In this document: one piece after another, positions 13,849 through 26,989 of the stretch
Numbering within the stretch: the stretch's first letter is position 1
Layout: every line of letters starts with the position of its first letter
Assembly: GCF_008831285.2 (NCBI RefSeq)
Contig: NC_045142.1
Span: forward strand, 14,263,354 to 14,327,353
Direction of reading: 5' to 3'
DNA from: Nymphaea colorata
Lineage: Eukaryota; Streptophyta; Magnoliopsida; Nymphaeales; Nymphaeaceae
Length of the DNA stretch: 64,000 bases
Program-made: the position numbers and the translations under genes
Notes under the pieces: model-generated
Database searches by the model: none
Told to the model about the DNA's origin: nothing
What the model saw: the letters and a program-made list of their open reading frames with translations, nothing else

Positions 13849-15550
13849 CCTCAGGTTCTAGCTTAGGATTTTCTGCTTCTAGTTAGTGAGCACCAGCTAT
13901 ATTGTTTCCACTGTAGTGAGAAGAAAGTCTCTTCTACCTCCTATGTTTGGATTTATTAACCTTAGCCCTTTCATTCTTTTAAGATTTTCAATTAAAGAAA
14001 CCAAGTCCAGCTCTATTCTCTTCCAACTCACCCGAACAAGGTGGATATTCTCAAACTAATCTCATTTCATTCTATTTTTCTATTTTCTATGCATGGATGA
14101 ATGATTTAGATCCAATGTGGAGGTTTTTTTTATTTAATTTAAGGCTGGGAATGATGTCCACCCAAACTATCTGAATGAAATGTACATGCTAATTGCATGA
14201 CAATGCATGCAACCAATCAATTTTGATAACAAAAGCAACATAAACCTATTTTCATCAAAGAGAATGAAAATTTTTCTCTTAAGATTTTCAAGCCAACCAA
14301 ATTTGAATTTTTTTAAAGAAAATTTCTTCTCAAATATCCAAGTCAAACTTTACAAAATGAACTCCAAAATCGGCAGTCTGCCTCTCAATCCTCACCTATC
14401 ATATCATTTCAAACTTCAAAATAAGTTCAAAATCCGGCAAAACAATACTTCAATCTCATGATAAATTTCTAAATCTATCTTCCAAAAGAAATTGAATTTC
14501 AAAGTCCCAAATTTATCAACCCTCAATGCAATTAGTTTAAGATTAAAGCCTTCAAACCAAAGCAAATTTCCAACTCTAATTTGTTTTTTTAACTCAAGTT
14601 GCTCAAACTTGTCTAAAAATATAATTTCTGGAACCAAATCAGTAGCTTCAATTCAAGTCCAATTTTACTCAACTTACAGCCATTTCACCAAATCTTCAAT
14701 TTTAAAATAGCCGAAATTCAAAAAAATTAATTCAAACTCCCAATCAAAGTTATCAAACCTAACCCAAATTCCTATCCAACTCATTTAGTCCTTGTTCAAA
14801 CAAAAGCATCAATTGTTAAAAGTTGAATACCAAACCAATCAAGTTTGAAATAATCTTCAAAATCGAATCCAATCCATGCACAAGCATATAAGGTCAATCA
14901 AAATGACTTGTACAAGTTGAGAAATGTTTAGACCTTGGGCCGACTGCCTTATGAAAAGTAACAGGAATGGTCAGACCTCGTACCGACAGACGGATCCCTT
15001 TCTCAATCTTTTAAACTAAAAGAAACTCTTGCTGCCTTACATGGCTCCTATTCATAAGAGGTGTGCAAACAAAGTAGCAAACCCAGATCCAACATCCACA
15101 TATGAGCTTGATTCACATTATATTTTCAAAAAGCATTGTGATTTTCTCACTCCACACTTAATGACAATTCATATGAAAGGACATGAATCATGTGAAATTC
15201 TTTGTTGAACACAACAATATAGATACAATTAGAAGCTATATCCATATGTGGTTGGAATGAACACTTTTCCATCTAATGTTTGTTCTAAACTATGCTTTAA
15301 ATGTGTGTTTTCTCTACTTCATATTTTCACATCATTCATTCTCTACGCTCAATGTTAACTCCTTCATCATGAATCAATCAGCACGTCTCCATGCACGAAT
15401 TGGTTTTTGTGGAATCAAATTCAGATTAGATTTGAAGTCGTACCAAACAAATTTCAATTGAAAAACATGTTTTTACTATGAAGTTTGTCCTTTGTGAAGT
15501 GAGGAGGACTAAAAATTTAGTCCTAGATCAATCCTCTTGAGGATCGACGA

Positions 15551-15565
15551 CCCCCCCCCCCCCCC
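15551..15565. repeat. Poly-C homopolymer
   Basis: Fifteen consecutive C. The length is liable to sequencing error. Confidence 0.9.
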
Positions 15566-15689
15566 TCTCCCACAATTTCAAGCTACCCAAAAGCCCTATT
15601 ATTCTGATGAAATTTTAGTTTAGTGCTTCAAAAGAGTATTGGCTAAAAAAAAATCAATTTTTAGAGTTTTGGTCTAAGTATTGGTGCTG

Positions 15690-17326
15690 CACTAGCCCTC
15701 AACCAGACCCAATGCAGAGGTCATAGTAGCGGGATCGGTCTTTTCAGGTACAAGTAATTTTTTTTCCTTCATTTTTTTTTTTTTGCAATTTGGTGCTTTT
15801 TCTTTATTTCTTTTCTTTTGTGCACGTTTTAGTTTTTCTTTGTTCCTTTTAGCATGCTTAATTCACTTTCTTTCTTACTTAGGTCCTAGGATTTCCTTAT
15901 ATGCTTTTGTAATGCTCCAATTTAGCTTATTTATTTCCCTAAAATACATTTAATTTAATGTCACTGGGCTAGGGATAGAGGCCAGGTATGCCCCTTGTTT
16001 CCCTCTCTCTTTCTTCTGATTTCATGCTTTATGTTTAGTTATTCCTTCATTTAAATCATACATATAGATAAACTCTTTCACAATTATTTCAATATGGACC
16101 TAGATCACCCTGCACCCACGTACTACTTGTATTTGACACTAGATCCGGTCAGCCTAGTAGAATATACCCTATGACATTAGCCCTACTATCTGAACACCTG
16201 GATGTAGTCTAGTCCTCACACAGGACCACATTCAAAATGATAGCTTTTGTCTAAAATGTTTTCAAAATCAACTTCCTCAAATGATTTAAAAAATCCTAGG
16301 TCATGTAGGCATGGAGTCCAAACCCAGTCTAAGCCCTCTAAGGCCTAATCTCTGACTGGTTTTAAAGTCCCCTATCAATGAGCCAAGTACCATAAGCTAG
16401 ACCTATCAAACCTCTATAGAACTCATCCATACAAGATGAATGAAGCCCATATCATGAGCCATATGCTAGGACTAAACCCACCTACTTCAATCAAACCCGT
16501 CCCCAAGTAGGTTCAAACTCAGCTTAGCCAGGACCGAGCCTAGTCCATTTTGATCAATCTAGCCTTAGTTATTTGTATCATGGACCTTGATCGGATTTGA
16601 TTGATCTTAAGCTTACTATCAAATCCAAATCTACCATACTTGAACATCGATCTCAAGAGTTGGATTTTTTGGATCTCAAATGTTGGACCATGGATTTTGT
16701 CTTGTAACATATCTTAACTTTAGGTCTTGGATTTTGGATCATAGATATTGAATTTCAAACACTATACTCTAAACACTAGCTCGATTCTCAAGGAATTGGA
16801 TTAAGAATCAATGACTTTGAATCAAGATTAGATTATTAAATCTCAGATACAAGACCCATATTTATTGGATTCCTGACCTTGAAGTTTGGATTGTGAGTTT
16901 CAATACCATTTCATGATATTTTAGACCCTATGATATTTTTTACCTCAAAACGAGAACAAGAATTTCATTAAAATATCTTAGATTACGACTCTAAGTTTCA
17001 GATTCAGATCTGATTTTCCCTAATAGTTCCACATCCCTTACTTGAGTCTCAGTAGAGGCCAAACTCCAAGTCTAATGACCTAGTTATGCTTGTGACATAT
17101 TAGGCTTTGTATATTGATTTGCATTGGTCGTTAATGATTCAGACGTGAGCAATATATCAAATTGATTCTCATTTTGTTCAATAGTCTATTTCTGAGATCT
17201 ACTTAGATTAAAAAAAAATGCAAAATTTGAAAGTTAGGACACATATAAGATAATAGAGGCGAGTACATGTAACAAGTCTATTTTATTATGGTATACATGT
17301 AAGATGAAAATTTTGCATATAAACAA

Positions 17327-17422
<96 letters not shown>
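15690..17422 (+). repeat. R1 family, plus copy 2
   Basis: Same block order as at 1-1750 and 25.1-26.9 kb: a T-rich block with 'ttttagcatgcttaa' ending in 'gggatagaggccaggtatgcc' (15,720-16,000), a block with 'atgacattagccctac' and 'cctaggtcatg' (16,090-16,360), a GGATCTTGGATTT field (16,560-17,030), then 'gcgagtacatgtaac' (about 17,260). It ends in a compound (CT)n(GT)n microsatellite. No protein is encoded. Confidence 0.5.

Positions 17423-17423
<1 letters not shown>
17330..17423. repeat. Compound (CT)n(GT)n microsatellite
   Basis: About 18 CT units pass directly into about 27 GT units. Confidence 0.95.
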
Positions 17424-17424
<1 letters not shown>

Positions 17425-17764
17425 ATGTGAAACTCCCAACTCAATAAGAACCCTATTTCCCCCTTTTGACTAAACTAAACAATGAAACATGAGTAGGTTG
17501 TGTTGTGTTCTTTACCAAACATTCCAAAAAAAAAGCCAACTAGATTTCTTTTTTTTCAATTGCTATTATTAGGTTCATGTCATTCCATTCTTGTTCTTCT
17601 TTTTTATCTTACAAGTTGTTTTGGAGGCTATTATACCTCATTAGAATGGGAGTAATTTTTAGCTTTGGTTCTCTTCACTTTATTTGTCATGATTGACGAG
17701 GATTAACCAAGGGTTCATTGTTGTTTTTGGCGTGTGTGATTTGGTTTCATGTTGTAATCAGCAT

Positions 17765-17940
17765 TAAAATGAATTTAAACAAGTCAAGCTGCTCGAGCTT
17801 GGTACACTCGACCTAAGTTGAGCTCCAGCCAACCCTGTCAAGCTTGATTCCAGCTTAGGCCAAGCAAGTTTGGAGTCAAGTTGAGCTTAAGCTAGCTGAG
17901 TTCAAGTTCGACTCAGCTCATGTACATCCCTAATTATAAA
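17765..17940. mobile_element. hAT-like GAGCTCGAGC fragment
   Basis: Dense tcaagctcgagc/gagctcaag words end at 'catgtacatccctaatt'. In reverse this reads AATTAGGGATGTACATGAGC, the terminus type seen at 3567. The other end is unclear. Confidence 0.4.
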
Positions 17941-18649
17941 CATTTCCAACTATCCTTGTTTCTCCTGAAAATGCTCCTTGATGTGGAATTGGACTATATT
18001 CTTGAAGACAAAGCAAAGGTATTCACCTCTATACTGTGAATAAATTTTTCGATGAACATGCTCACTATTTTATCAAGCTTTTTCAACTTAATGGGGTTGA
18101 TGTGTTCTACATACCAACAAGCTGCCACTCCTAAACTATAAGAGAAATAAAGGAAGAAAGAATAATAATCCTTGTAGAAGTGATGATATTGTGTAAAAAC
18201 ATGACAAGGTGCGTTTTTATTCCTTTTTTGTCATCAAATTTCCATAACTTTCTAGGCAGATCATCCAAGCAGTCATCTATTCCTTCATAGAAATTCATCA
18301 TAATAGACCCTTTTATCTCCATTTTTGTTTTAGAAGGCATGCATCCTTCATTCCAATTATTCAAATTTTGCTTGGATTGGATTAACTTGGCCTCTCTAGC
18401 TCATTTGACTTCTCTATTGTTCTGGATGAAAATTCTCTCTTGACTTTCTTTATATCCTCTCCTCATTGCATCCTGCATGATTCAATAATTCTGCTCTGAA
18501 TGCTTCCAAACTATGTCTTTCTCATATAAATATGATAACAAAATAATGTAACATGTTTATTGGAATGTCTACAACGCATGCAAGCTATCTAATTATTTAG
18601 AAAACATCAAACAACCAATTACATGCAAAAGCATGTATGCACCATTGTA
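17941..18649. other. Unassigned stretch; possible decayed coding remnant on minus strand
   Basis: A 77-codon minus-strand frame (18,131-18,364) has ordinary protein composition (NNWNEGCMPSKTKMEIKGS...) but no recognisable domain, and stops flank it. A retroelement relic is possible. I do not annotate a gene. Confidence 0.25.
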
Positions 18650-19169
18650 AACATCCCAAAATTTTCACTATGACCAAATGACATTCTAACCCTCTACAAG
18701 ATGGTCTTTGAACTGATCTTTCAAAAGTGATTTCAGATGTAGGAGCCGGTCATAGAAAATTAAGGTCCAACATACCTTATTTTGATGCTTGATACCTAAA
18801 CCATGATTACCTAGATTGTTGCCATCATATCAAACGACTATTTTATCTCTAATCATAAGAAAAACGCAGCAACCCTTGCAATGATTTAGAACAAACTCAA
18901 ACAAGGTATTCTTAGCTCTACAACCCTCACAATGATTTTAAAATAAGTTCACCAGCTCTTTTGACAAGCTTAAGTCAGCTTAGCAGAACATAAAATTGCA
19001 ACTTTTAGCTCGAACATATATCCTAAAGCCGAATGAAGTTTAGGATAGATTACCTTAGTGGAAAGAATGTATTATTTCACTACTTTGAGTTGCTAAGCTC
19101 AAATTTCAGTTTTAGAGTAACTCGGAGTTTAACACTGGTCCACCCTTTCTCCTATTTAGCAAGGTTCGA

Positions 19170-19760
19170 GCTGAATTTCAGTTTAGCTGGGTTGAATTAG
19201 CTTGAACTGAGCTAGGATCATGTTGATCATGCATAAATTTATCTTACTTTAGTTTCATTTGAATTCATACATCTCAGTCTGAGCTCAATTTAGTTTTGAA
19301 GGTCTCAATGCTCATTCACTCTCTTGTGTTCAAGGGATTGAGCTGAATTTGAGCTTAACCTAATGGGATGAGCTGAAAGCGCGAGCTAAGATCATGTTCA
19401 TCATATATAAATCTGAAAGCGCGAGCTAAGATCATGTTCATCATGTATAAATCTATCTTCTCTTAGTTCGTTTGAGTTCATTTATCTTGGTTTGAGTTCA
19501 ATTTAGTTCTAACAGTCCTAAAGATCATTCCCTCTCTTGTTTTAAGGGTTTGAGCTGAATTTGAACTCAATTTGATGGAGCGGGTTGAACCTAAGCTAGG
19601 ATCATGTTTATCATATGAAAATCTATCTTTGCTTAGTTCCATTTATGTTCATTCATCCTAGTTTGACTTCAATTCAGTTTCAAAGGTTTTGAGTTCATTC
19701 CTAGTACTTCCTATACTTTATGAACAATTGTCGAACTCAATTCAGCTAAACTAGATCAAA
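19170..19760 (-). repeat. Tandem array, about three units of 140-200 bp
   Basis: Each unit contains 'gagctgaatttgagctcaa', 'tgagctaagatcatgtt.atcat', 'aaatctatctt.cttagtt' and 'gagttcattcatc'. A perfect local duplication (tctgaaagcgcgagctaaga near 19,374 and 19,412) lies in the middle unit. The same array appears inverted at 23,955-24,480. Confidence 0.7.
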
Positions 19761-22558
19761 ATTTTTTGATCTTTCTACATATCCTTATGAGCAATTGGTT
19801 GATCTAAGCATCCTTAATTCCACTAGTGACAATCCCAAAGATGACCTAAATTTTCATGCCCTCCTCGGTTTCCTTTTCTAAACATGAGATTTACAGCTTG
19901 TAAATTTTAGAAAAATTGACTTTTAAAACAATTCTGGATTTTTTTTTACAAAATTTTAACCAAAGCCGATCTAAGTAGACCCATAGGATGGTCAAGTCAG
20001 ATCAACAAAACTCATCAGTAGCCTTGAAATTACACATATAGGTAAAATGGCCATTTCATTTTAATCACAGTTTTTTGTATAAACACAAGACATATGCCAA
20101 TATAGCTTAGTTTCATCGAGCCTTGGCCAAGCCAAATTCATGATTCAAGCTTGTTTCAGTCCAAGGCACACCCAAAAGTAAAATAGTCATTTCTTTTGAT
20201 ACATATTTCCACTTGAACCTACAATTATATGTCACACATACGTAAGTTCATCAAGCCTATCATTTTCAAATCTTCAGAGCTCTAGTTTGAGATCATTTTC
20301 TTATTTCAAGTACATAACAAATTATCCAATCTTCACCTAAGGATAAAATAGTCGTTTCCTTTTATATATCTTATCCATGCCCAGGAGCAAAATAGCAATT
20401 CATCTTCAATAATGTGCTTCTATACTTAGGTTATAAGTCACATATATCTAAGTTTATAATATTTGGAGCATCAATATTTTCATAAAAAAAATTACATCCG
20501 GGAACTATTGTCATTCGGATCTCTTATCTAGAATTCTAATCCAAATCTCCTATCAATCCAAGAACCATTTTCTAGAACTTCTTCTAGACTCAGACCTCGA
20601 TATGAATCGCAGAACCATATCCAAGATCCATGTCCATATCTATTTTTTTAGAATTTTCTTTAGATTTGGATCATGATTTGAACCTTAGATCCATATATTG
20701 TGATTGATTAGAATATTCGTTCCGAGAAAAAATGTTGTTTTTGATTTCATTTACGTTGCTCATGAAACATGCAGAATTCTGGTTCAGGATGAAGCAAATT
20801 TAGAGTCCATATGGCTTCAGAATGAATATTTTTATGTTTAACATGTAATATAGTAAATGGTTTGATATGTTCTTTTTCACTATACCTACATCAAATTCTC
20901 TCTATGCAACTTGTCAACATGAACAATTGCTCATGAATCATTCCGAATTTGCAAAGACCAGACTATTTTAGAGGAGTGCTTACATGTAAAATTTTTTCAA
21001 CGTTATTTGCAGACCATACAAATAGAACTTGTTTACATGTACTCACCTTTGTCATGTTTGTGTAGGATTTCAAGAGACGGGGCCCAACCTATTGGTTAGG
21101 AGGTCCGAAATTTCCTTGTGTCTTTACGAGGGCTAATCAAACTAAGAACTAGACTAAATGTTCTAGTTCATAAGTCTAAATGTTGTCCAAAACCTAAGAA
21201 ATCAAATGTGCCTTAATTTTGAAAATTTTCATGTTTTAAAATCGATTACACATAAGAAATAAACTTATGAACAAGAAAACAAAATCTTGATGTCATAGAG
21301 GTCGAGATTTAGTAAATTTGATCTTGTGTTCATAATAATTTGATCTTCTAAAATTCAAGTTGAGAGAATATATTTAAATATGATGAATACATGGTTCAAA
21401 TTCATGTCTTGGGTCTAATAATGTGAATCTCAACCTGAGGTTCATCTAAAGCTCACCGTATAAATCTGATCCAAAATCCAAAATCTAAGGTTTGAGATCC
21501 AAAATTTGATGTCCAATATTCAACATCCATAATCCAGGATCCAAAATATAATACTTGACCTAAGTATTCTAAAACTGGATTTAATATCAAGGTTTAGATC
21601 AACATAAATTTTCGCGATTTGAATCCAATGCCTTTGACTTGAATCTAGATCTAGGTAGACTAAGAGTAGGTCGGCCAAGGGATTGGGTTCGGTCTTGCTT
21701 ACACTTGGTTTGAACCTAACTGGGGAGGGTTTGACTATGGTAAATGTGTTTGGTCTTGGTCAAACCGTATGACATGGTATGGACTTCATTCACTTCATAT
21801 GGGTGGGTGTTAAAAAATTTAGCTAGATATAGGTTATGAGACTAGGTTCGTAAGTAGTGAGCTCTAAGACCGGTTTGGCTAGGCCTTAATGAATTGAACT
21901 AGTTTGGACTCCACGCCTACATGACCTAGGGTTTTTTAAATCATTTAAGGAAGTCGATTTTGATAACATTTTGGGTCTGCTACTACGCTGACCCCAGTCT
22001 GGTTTCAGACAAGGGGTGAATGTAGGTGCAAGGAGGTCCAAATGTATATTAAAATGAATGTGCTATGCATGCCAAATAAAAGCATAAAAAGGAAATGCTA
22101 TCTATATGCATGATTTAACCAAAAACTAAGTAAGCAAAAACATTGAATTAAAAGAAAAAAAAGAGGGATGAGAGGGGTATACCTGACCCCTATGTCTGCC
22201 CTAGTGACATTAAATTGAATCTATCATAGGAATTCAAATAAGCTGAACTAAAGCATTACAAAAGCAACTAAAAAAACTTAGGAACTAAGCAAGAAAATAA
22301 ACTAAACTAAGTATGCTAAAAGTGAAACGAAAACTAAAACATACATAAAAGAAAGAAAGCACTAAATTGAAAATAAAAAAAGGAAATTACCTGAAGCTAG
22401 AGGCATGGCCAAGCCCGCTCCCACCACCTATACACTAAGCCTGGTTGGAGTCTAAGTTGAGCCAAGCTTTGTGAGTACGCCTTTAAAATTTTACCAAAGT
22501 TTTTGGACTCTTTAAGCAGCTTTTGCTGCACAGTGCAGTGAAAGAGGGGAAGTGAACC

Positions 22559-22570
22559 CTATTTATAGGA
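22559..22570 (-). promoter_or_regulatory. TATA box of R1 LTR-like part
   Basis: CCTATAAATAGG-like sequence on the minus strand, followed by a pyrimidine-rich leader ending in 'ctgcac'. Its place upstream of the T-rich R1 block mirrors the TATA box at 24,942. Confidence 0.5.
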
Positions 22571-22620
22571 GAGAGAAGGGGTCAACCTCTTGAAAATCGA
22601 TATGGGACTAAACTTTTTTT

Positions 22621-23954
22621 TATTTCTCTCCTTTCAACAACTTAAAACCATAGGTTAAAACTGTGTTTTCGATAGAAATTTGTTCATTGTGATCTCAAAT
22701 TTGATTTTGCAAAAAGTAGTGCATGTAGGAGAAGTGTTGATCGGTTCTTGATCAAGGATTCTGATTCACATTGATTTTTAAGAACAAATGTTGTGAAAAT
22801 ATAAAAAGGAGAAAGCACACGTAAAACCATAGTTTAAAGCTTGATATGAAATAGAAAATGTTCATTCCAACTATGTAAGGATACCAATTTCAATTCTGTT
22901 GATGTCAAACTGCTCAACAAAGAATTACACTTGTTTCAAGTTCGTTGCGAATTGACATTAAGCATGGAGTAAGAAAATCATGATGCATTTTTGAAATATA
23001 ATGTGCATTAAGCACTCGATTCGCTTTGCTCATGATGTGATTGCACAAAGCACTCGCTTTGCAAAGAGGATTTTGCTCATGATGTTTTTACAGCCAAAGC
23101 GAAGTCTGATTTTTTCTGATCAAAAGCATTAATGCCATTCAAGTATGAGCTAATATATGAAAAAATGATATAAACTATGTTGTGGTTTCTTTTATGAGTT
23201 CCCTGACTCGGTTCTTGAAAAGCTTGAGCATATCATGTGAACCTTCTTATTTCAAGGCACTAGCGACACTCATCAAATTCAGCTTCGCAAATTTTTCTCA
23301 TGTTTGTAATCACATGTGGTTCCTGGATCTGGGTTTGATACTGGTACCTAGATCTGGGTTCAGATCTAAAGAAATTTCTAAAGATGGATCTGGATATGAT
23401 AGTGAGTTATCGATCATCATTTTATATCTGAGATTTGAAAATTGGAATAATGGCACTCGGTCTATGAAAATAGATCTTAGAACTAGGACTTAGATATGAG
23501 ATCCAGGTATGAAAACGGACGAGGATAGGACAATACCCATGCATGTGATTCTGGTCTAAACAGGTACAAGTAAGGAGGATGGTTTGAACCAATGTTCTAT
23601 AAAACAAAAAAGCATAAACCAAGGTAATGCCTTATGTCTATGCATGAGAACATGGCTAAAAAAAAAAGATCCTTTTACCCCTATGTGATATTCTAGAGTT
23701 TTGGATAAGTTTTCTCAATCCAACTAAACCAACTTGTGGGCCTACTCCTAGATTGGCTTTGATTAGAATTTTCGCTGAAAAAAATTTCTTGGATTTCTCT
23801 AAAAAACAAATTTAAATTTTTATTGAGCCGTGTGTGTCATATTTATAAAGGACAATCAAGGAGGGGCATAAAAAGCTTATTTTTATTGAAATTTTTACTA
23901 GTGGAGCTAAGGGTGGTTGGATAAGCCAGTTACTTTCTAATTGAGCTCGACCAC
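22621..23954. other. Unassigned stretch between head-to-head R1 copies
   Basis: Short frames only. The two R1 TATA-bearing parts point away from each other across this interval, so it may be their diverged U3 sequence. AGATCTGG words occur at about 23,330-23,520. Confidence 0.3.
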
Positions 23955-24941
23955 CGTGTACTAAGTGTAACATGTACTAGGAATGAGCTCCATGCCCTTT
24001 GAAAATGAATTGAACTCAAACTAAGATGAATGAACATAAACTGAACTGGAACTTAGCTTGTAAACATGATCCTAGTTTGGTTTCAGTTCACTCTATTAGA
24101 TTAAACTCAAACTTAGCTCAACAACCCTGAAAATCGGATAGAGAAGAGATCAAAACTGAATTGAACTCAAACCGAGCTAAAGGAAGATTGATTTATACGT
24201 GATAATCATGATCCTAGCTTGATTTCAATTCACTCTATTGGGTTGAGCTCAAATTCATTTCAACCCCCCTGAAAACATGAGAGAGGATGAACTCTAAACT
24301 AAATTGAGCTGAAACTAAAATGAATGAGCTCAAACCGAACTAACAGAAGAATTATTTTTACATGATAAACATAATCATATCTCGATTTCAGTTTACTCTA
24401 TCAAGTTGAACTCAAATTCAGCTCAAACCCTTAAAAACATGAGAGAGAAAGAGCTAAAAGACATCTAGAACTGAAAGTAACTAAGGAAATATTACGTATG
24501 CGTTGAGGAGAACTTACGTTCAACTCAATTTGGATTGACATGGGTTTGGTGCTCCATAATTGACATGTGTTTGGTTTCAGTGAGCTGGTTGAGCTAGAAT
24601 GAGCTGACTTTGTGCTGAGACAACCATAGTGAGCTAATTCTAATGACTCTTCAGGTCATGTGAAGGTGAGAAATGGCCCTAATTATTTAAATGTTAGGCA
24701 ATTTTGTAACTTTGATAAAGATTTGTGCTTTTCAGGTCAAAATGCCAGGATCTAGGGGCAAAATGGTAACTTTTAGCTTGTCTGATGTAGGTGATATGGG
24801 TCTAGGTGATTAATGCTAGTGTAAAAAGTGCTTGTTTGCTCCAAAAATAACCTTATTTTTAGAGTTTGAAATTTCAGGATCAAGGGTAAAATGGTCATTT
24901 AGACTTGTAAAAATTTTGAGTGTTGAGCTGCTCTTTCATGC

Positions 24942-24950
24942 TATAAAAAA
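24942..24950 (+). promoter_or_regulatory. TATA box of R1 LTR-like part
   Basis: CTATAAAAAAGG followed by a CT-rich initiator region (cctctccctcttctctct), a typical plant core-promoter layout. Confidence 0.5.
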
Positions 24951-25351
24951 GGGGCCTCTCCCTCTTCTCTCTACAAAACTTTTGCTATTTGCATGTGAGT
25001 GCAAAAAGTTTGTGGAAAACCCAAACTAGTACCCAAAATAAAATTGAACAAAAACTTTAAAGTCAAAGTGAAGTCTTGGATTAGAGGTGCAGTAGCACCA
25101 CAAAAAACTCAAGCAGGGGGCAGGCTCAGTAAGGTCTTCCGTAGTTCAAATAGTTTCTTTTCCTTCCTTCTTTTCTTTATTTTTAGTTTTTTTAGTAGCA
25201 TGTTTTAAATTTTTATTTTCTGCATTAGCACACTTAGTCTAGGTTATTTCTACTTTAGTTCTTAGTTAGTTTAATTTCCTTTAAGCATGCCTTGGTTTTA
25301 AATTTTCCAACTTTCTATTTTTCGGTCTACACGTGGGGTCAAGTATGCCTC

Positions 25352-25361
<10 letters not shown>

Positions 25362-25415
<54 letters not shown>

Positions 25416-25416
25416 T
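25362..25416. repeat. Compound (TC)n(AC)n microsatellite
   Basis: About 15 TC units pass directly into about 11 AC units, within R1 copy 3. Confidence 0.95.
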
Positions 25417-26989
25417 ATTCTAGTATTTGAATTTGGGTCTCTATTCTTGCTTTAATGCATGTGCAAATATATAGTTACCCATTTGCATAATAATAGCATA
25501 TGTAGGCCAATGATCTAAATTAGATTTCCATTATGCACCTCAACATAAAATTCATATAGAAACTAAGTCTGACTAGGTAGTACAATGCCATGCAACAGTA
25601 GCCCTAACATGAGAGCATCTAGCTTAGTTCAGTTTCTATGAGAGCTCACTTTCAAAACAGATTTTCAAATGCACGTTTTCAAAATCAAACATCTTCTAAA
25701 AGCATCATGTTTTTCTAAAAACCTAGGTTCATGCATGATCAAGACCTAAACCTAGAGTTAATCTATGTCCAAAGACTTCTAGAGTCCAACTTAGACTAGC
25801 CCTAGAACCTACTACAAATAAGTTATAAACCTTAGATCTAGCTCTCCTTGGTAAGCCCCTATAAAAGCTCTTGATGCTTTAATTAAGACCTCATTGAGTC
25901 TACTATAAGGAACATTGATTTGATCAAGCCCTAGCTAGGTTAACCCCAACTATGAAATCCCAATTACATCAAGCATAATGAAACCGACATCCAAATCAAT
26001 TGAACCTCAAACAAGCATTATTGGACCTTGAGTTTTGGATATCATGGTGAATTGGATCTAGGATCTGGATAGGATGATATTGGACCTCATGTCTAGATTT
26101 GAATTTTATAGCTATATTAAAATTTAATATGGATCATAGTTTACATGCATTACATCTTGAATTTAATTTTTGGATCCCAAATTAGGTGATTTGGATCAAG
26201 CCTCAAGGATTTGGATCTTGCATTCTGAACTTTAGATCTTAAATTTCATATTACAAGTGTGAACCATAAAATTGAATCTAAAACCAAGTTGGCCTTCGGG
26301 TAAACCATAGAGCCTAAATCCCTATTACAAGTTTGGATCAAGAAGTCTGGATTTTAAATCAAGCTAATCATGATATGAATTTTGATTTTATTTTAGATCT
26401 TCTTAAGGTGATGTCTCATATTTCATATAACCTTAGAGACCAGATCTTGAGTATGCATAATCTAGTTGTGTGCATACATGTTAAGACCTAGGTTCGTTTG
26501 CTGGATATGAGCTAAACATGAACCAAATCTCATTTTTAGTTTTCCCGGTTCACAATTCCTATTTCTGATAATCCAATTCGATTTTAAAGTTTGATTATTT
26601 TAAATTCAGAACATGTATGATTTCTTAAGATTCGGAAGATTTCTAATTCATAGGTATTATAACATAAGGTCTACTCCGTAGTCTGATTACCCTAGCAAAG
26701 GTGTCAAGAACGTTCAGACCTCATATTGACTGGTTGGGTCCCATCTCTCAAATTCTTGTACATGGAAAGCAAAGGTGAGTACATGTAATTAATCTCATTT
26801 ATGCAGTCTATATGCAAAGTTGAGAAATTTGGCATGTAAACAACCATTTAGCATAGCTCAGTGCCTCATTCTTGTCAAACAAAAACCAATGATAGTCGAT
26901 GTCAGGCCTCCCGAGATATCACCATCCATGTAGAAGAGCGATGGAAGATGAGATTATACCTCATTTAAGCTCCATGTATTAGCCACAAA

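Larger units (their letters stand above)
11451..15689. other. Repeat-derived intergenic stretch, no supported gene
   Basis: It holds a field of AGATCT/TAGATC-rich degenerate words (about 12,000-12,200), an A/T-rich block of short open frames without domains (14,200-14,800), and a plus-strand R1-like 'gtcagacctcgtaccgac' motif at about 14,970. A homopolymer of 15 C lies at 15,551-15,565. None of the reading frames here is credible as a gene. Confidence 0.4.
18650..22620 (-). repeat. R1 family, minus copy with TATA-bearing LTR-like part
   Basis: Read on the minus strand from 22,570 downward: a TATA box (CCTATAAATAG), a T-rich block with the inverse of 'gatagaggtcaggtatgcc' (22,140-22,420), the 'cctaggtcatgtagg' block (about 21,900), a GGATCT-like field (21,300-21,650) and 'ggacctcctaaccaatagg..gggccccgtctct' followed by 'gtacatgtaaac' (20,960-21,110). 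Below lies a second AGATCT field (20,500-20,720), a tandem array (19,170-19,760) and a U3-like stretch (18,650-18,990). No protein is encoded. This could be two LTR-like parts with an internal region, but I could not fix exact ends. Confidence 0.45.
23955..26900 (+). repeat. R1 family, plus copy 3 (most complete: array, U3, TATA, leader, 3' blocks)
   Basis: In order: a tandem array of about three 140-165-bp units (23,955-24,480), a U3-like stretch (24,590-24,925), a TATA box at 24,942, a leader, a T-rich block ending in 'ggtcaagtatgcct' (25,085-25,350), a TC/AC microsatellite, a 'ttcatgcatgatcaagacc' block (25,560-25,830), a GGATCT field (26,030-26,420), and 'gttcagacctcatattgactgg' with 'gtgagtacatgtaa' (26,710-26,800). 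This is promoter-bearing yet protein-free, like a long LTR of a non-autonomous element. No flanking duplication or primer site was identified. Confidence 0.5.

Noticed and set aside
18131-18364. 77-codon minus-strand frame with normal composition
   Set aside because: No known domain, and stops on both sides. Kept only as a possible relic, not as a gene.
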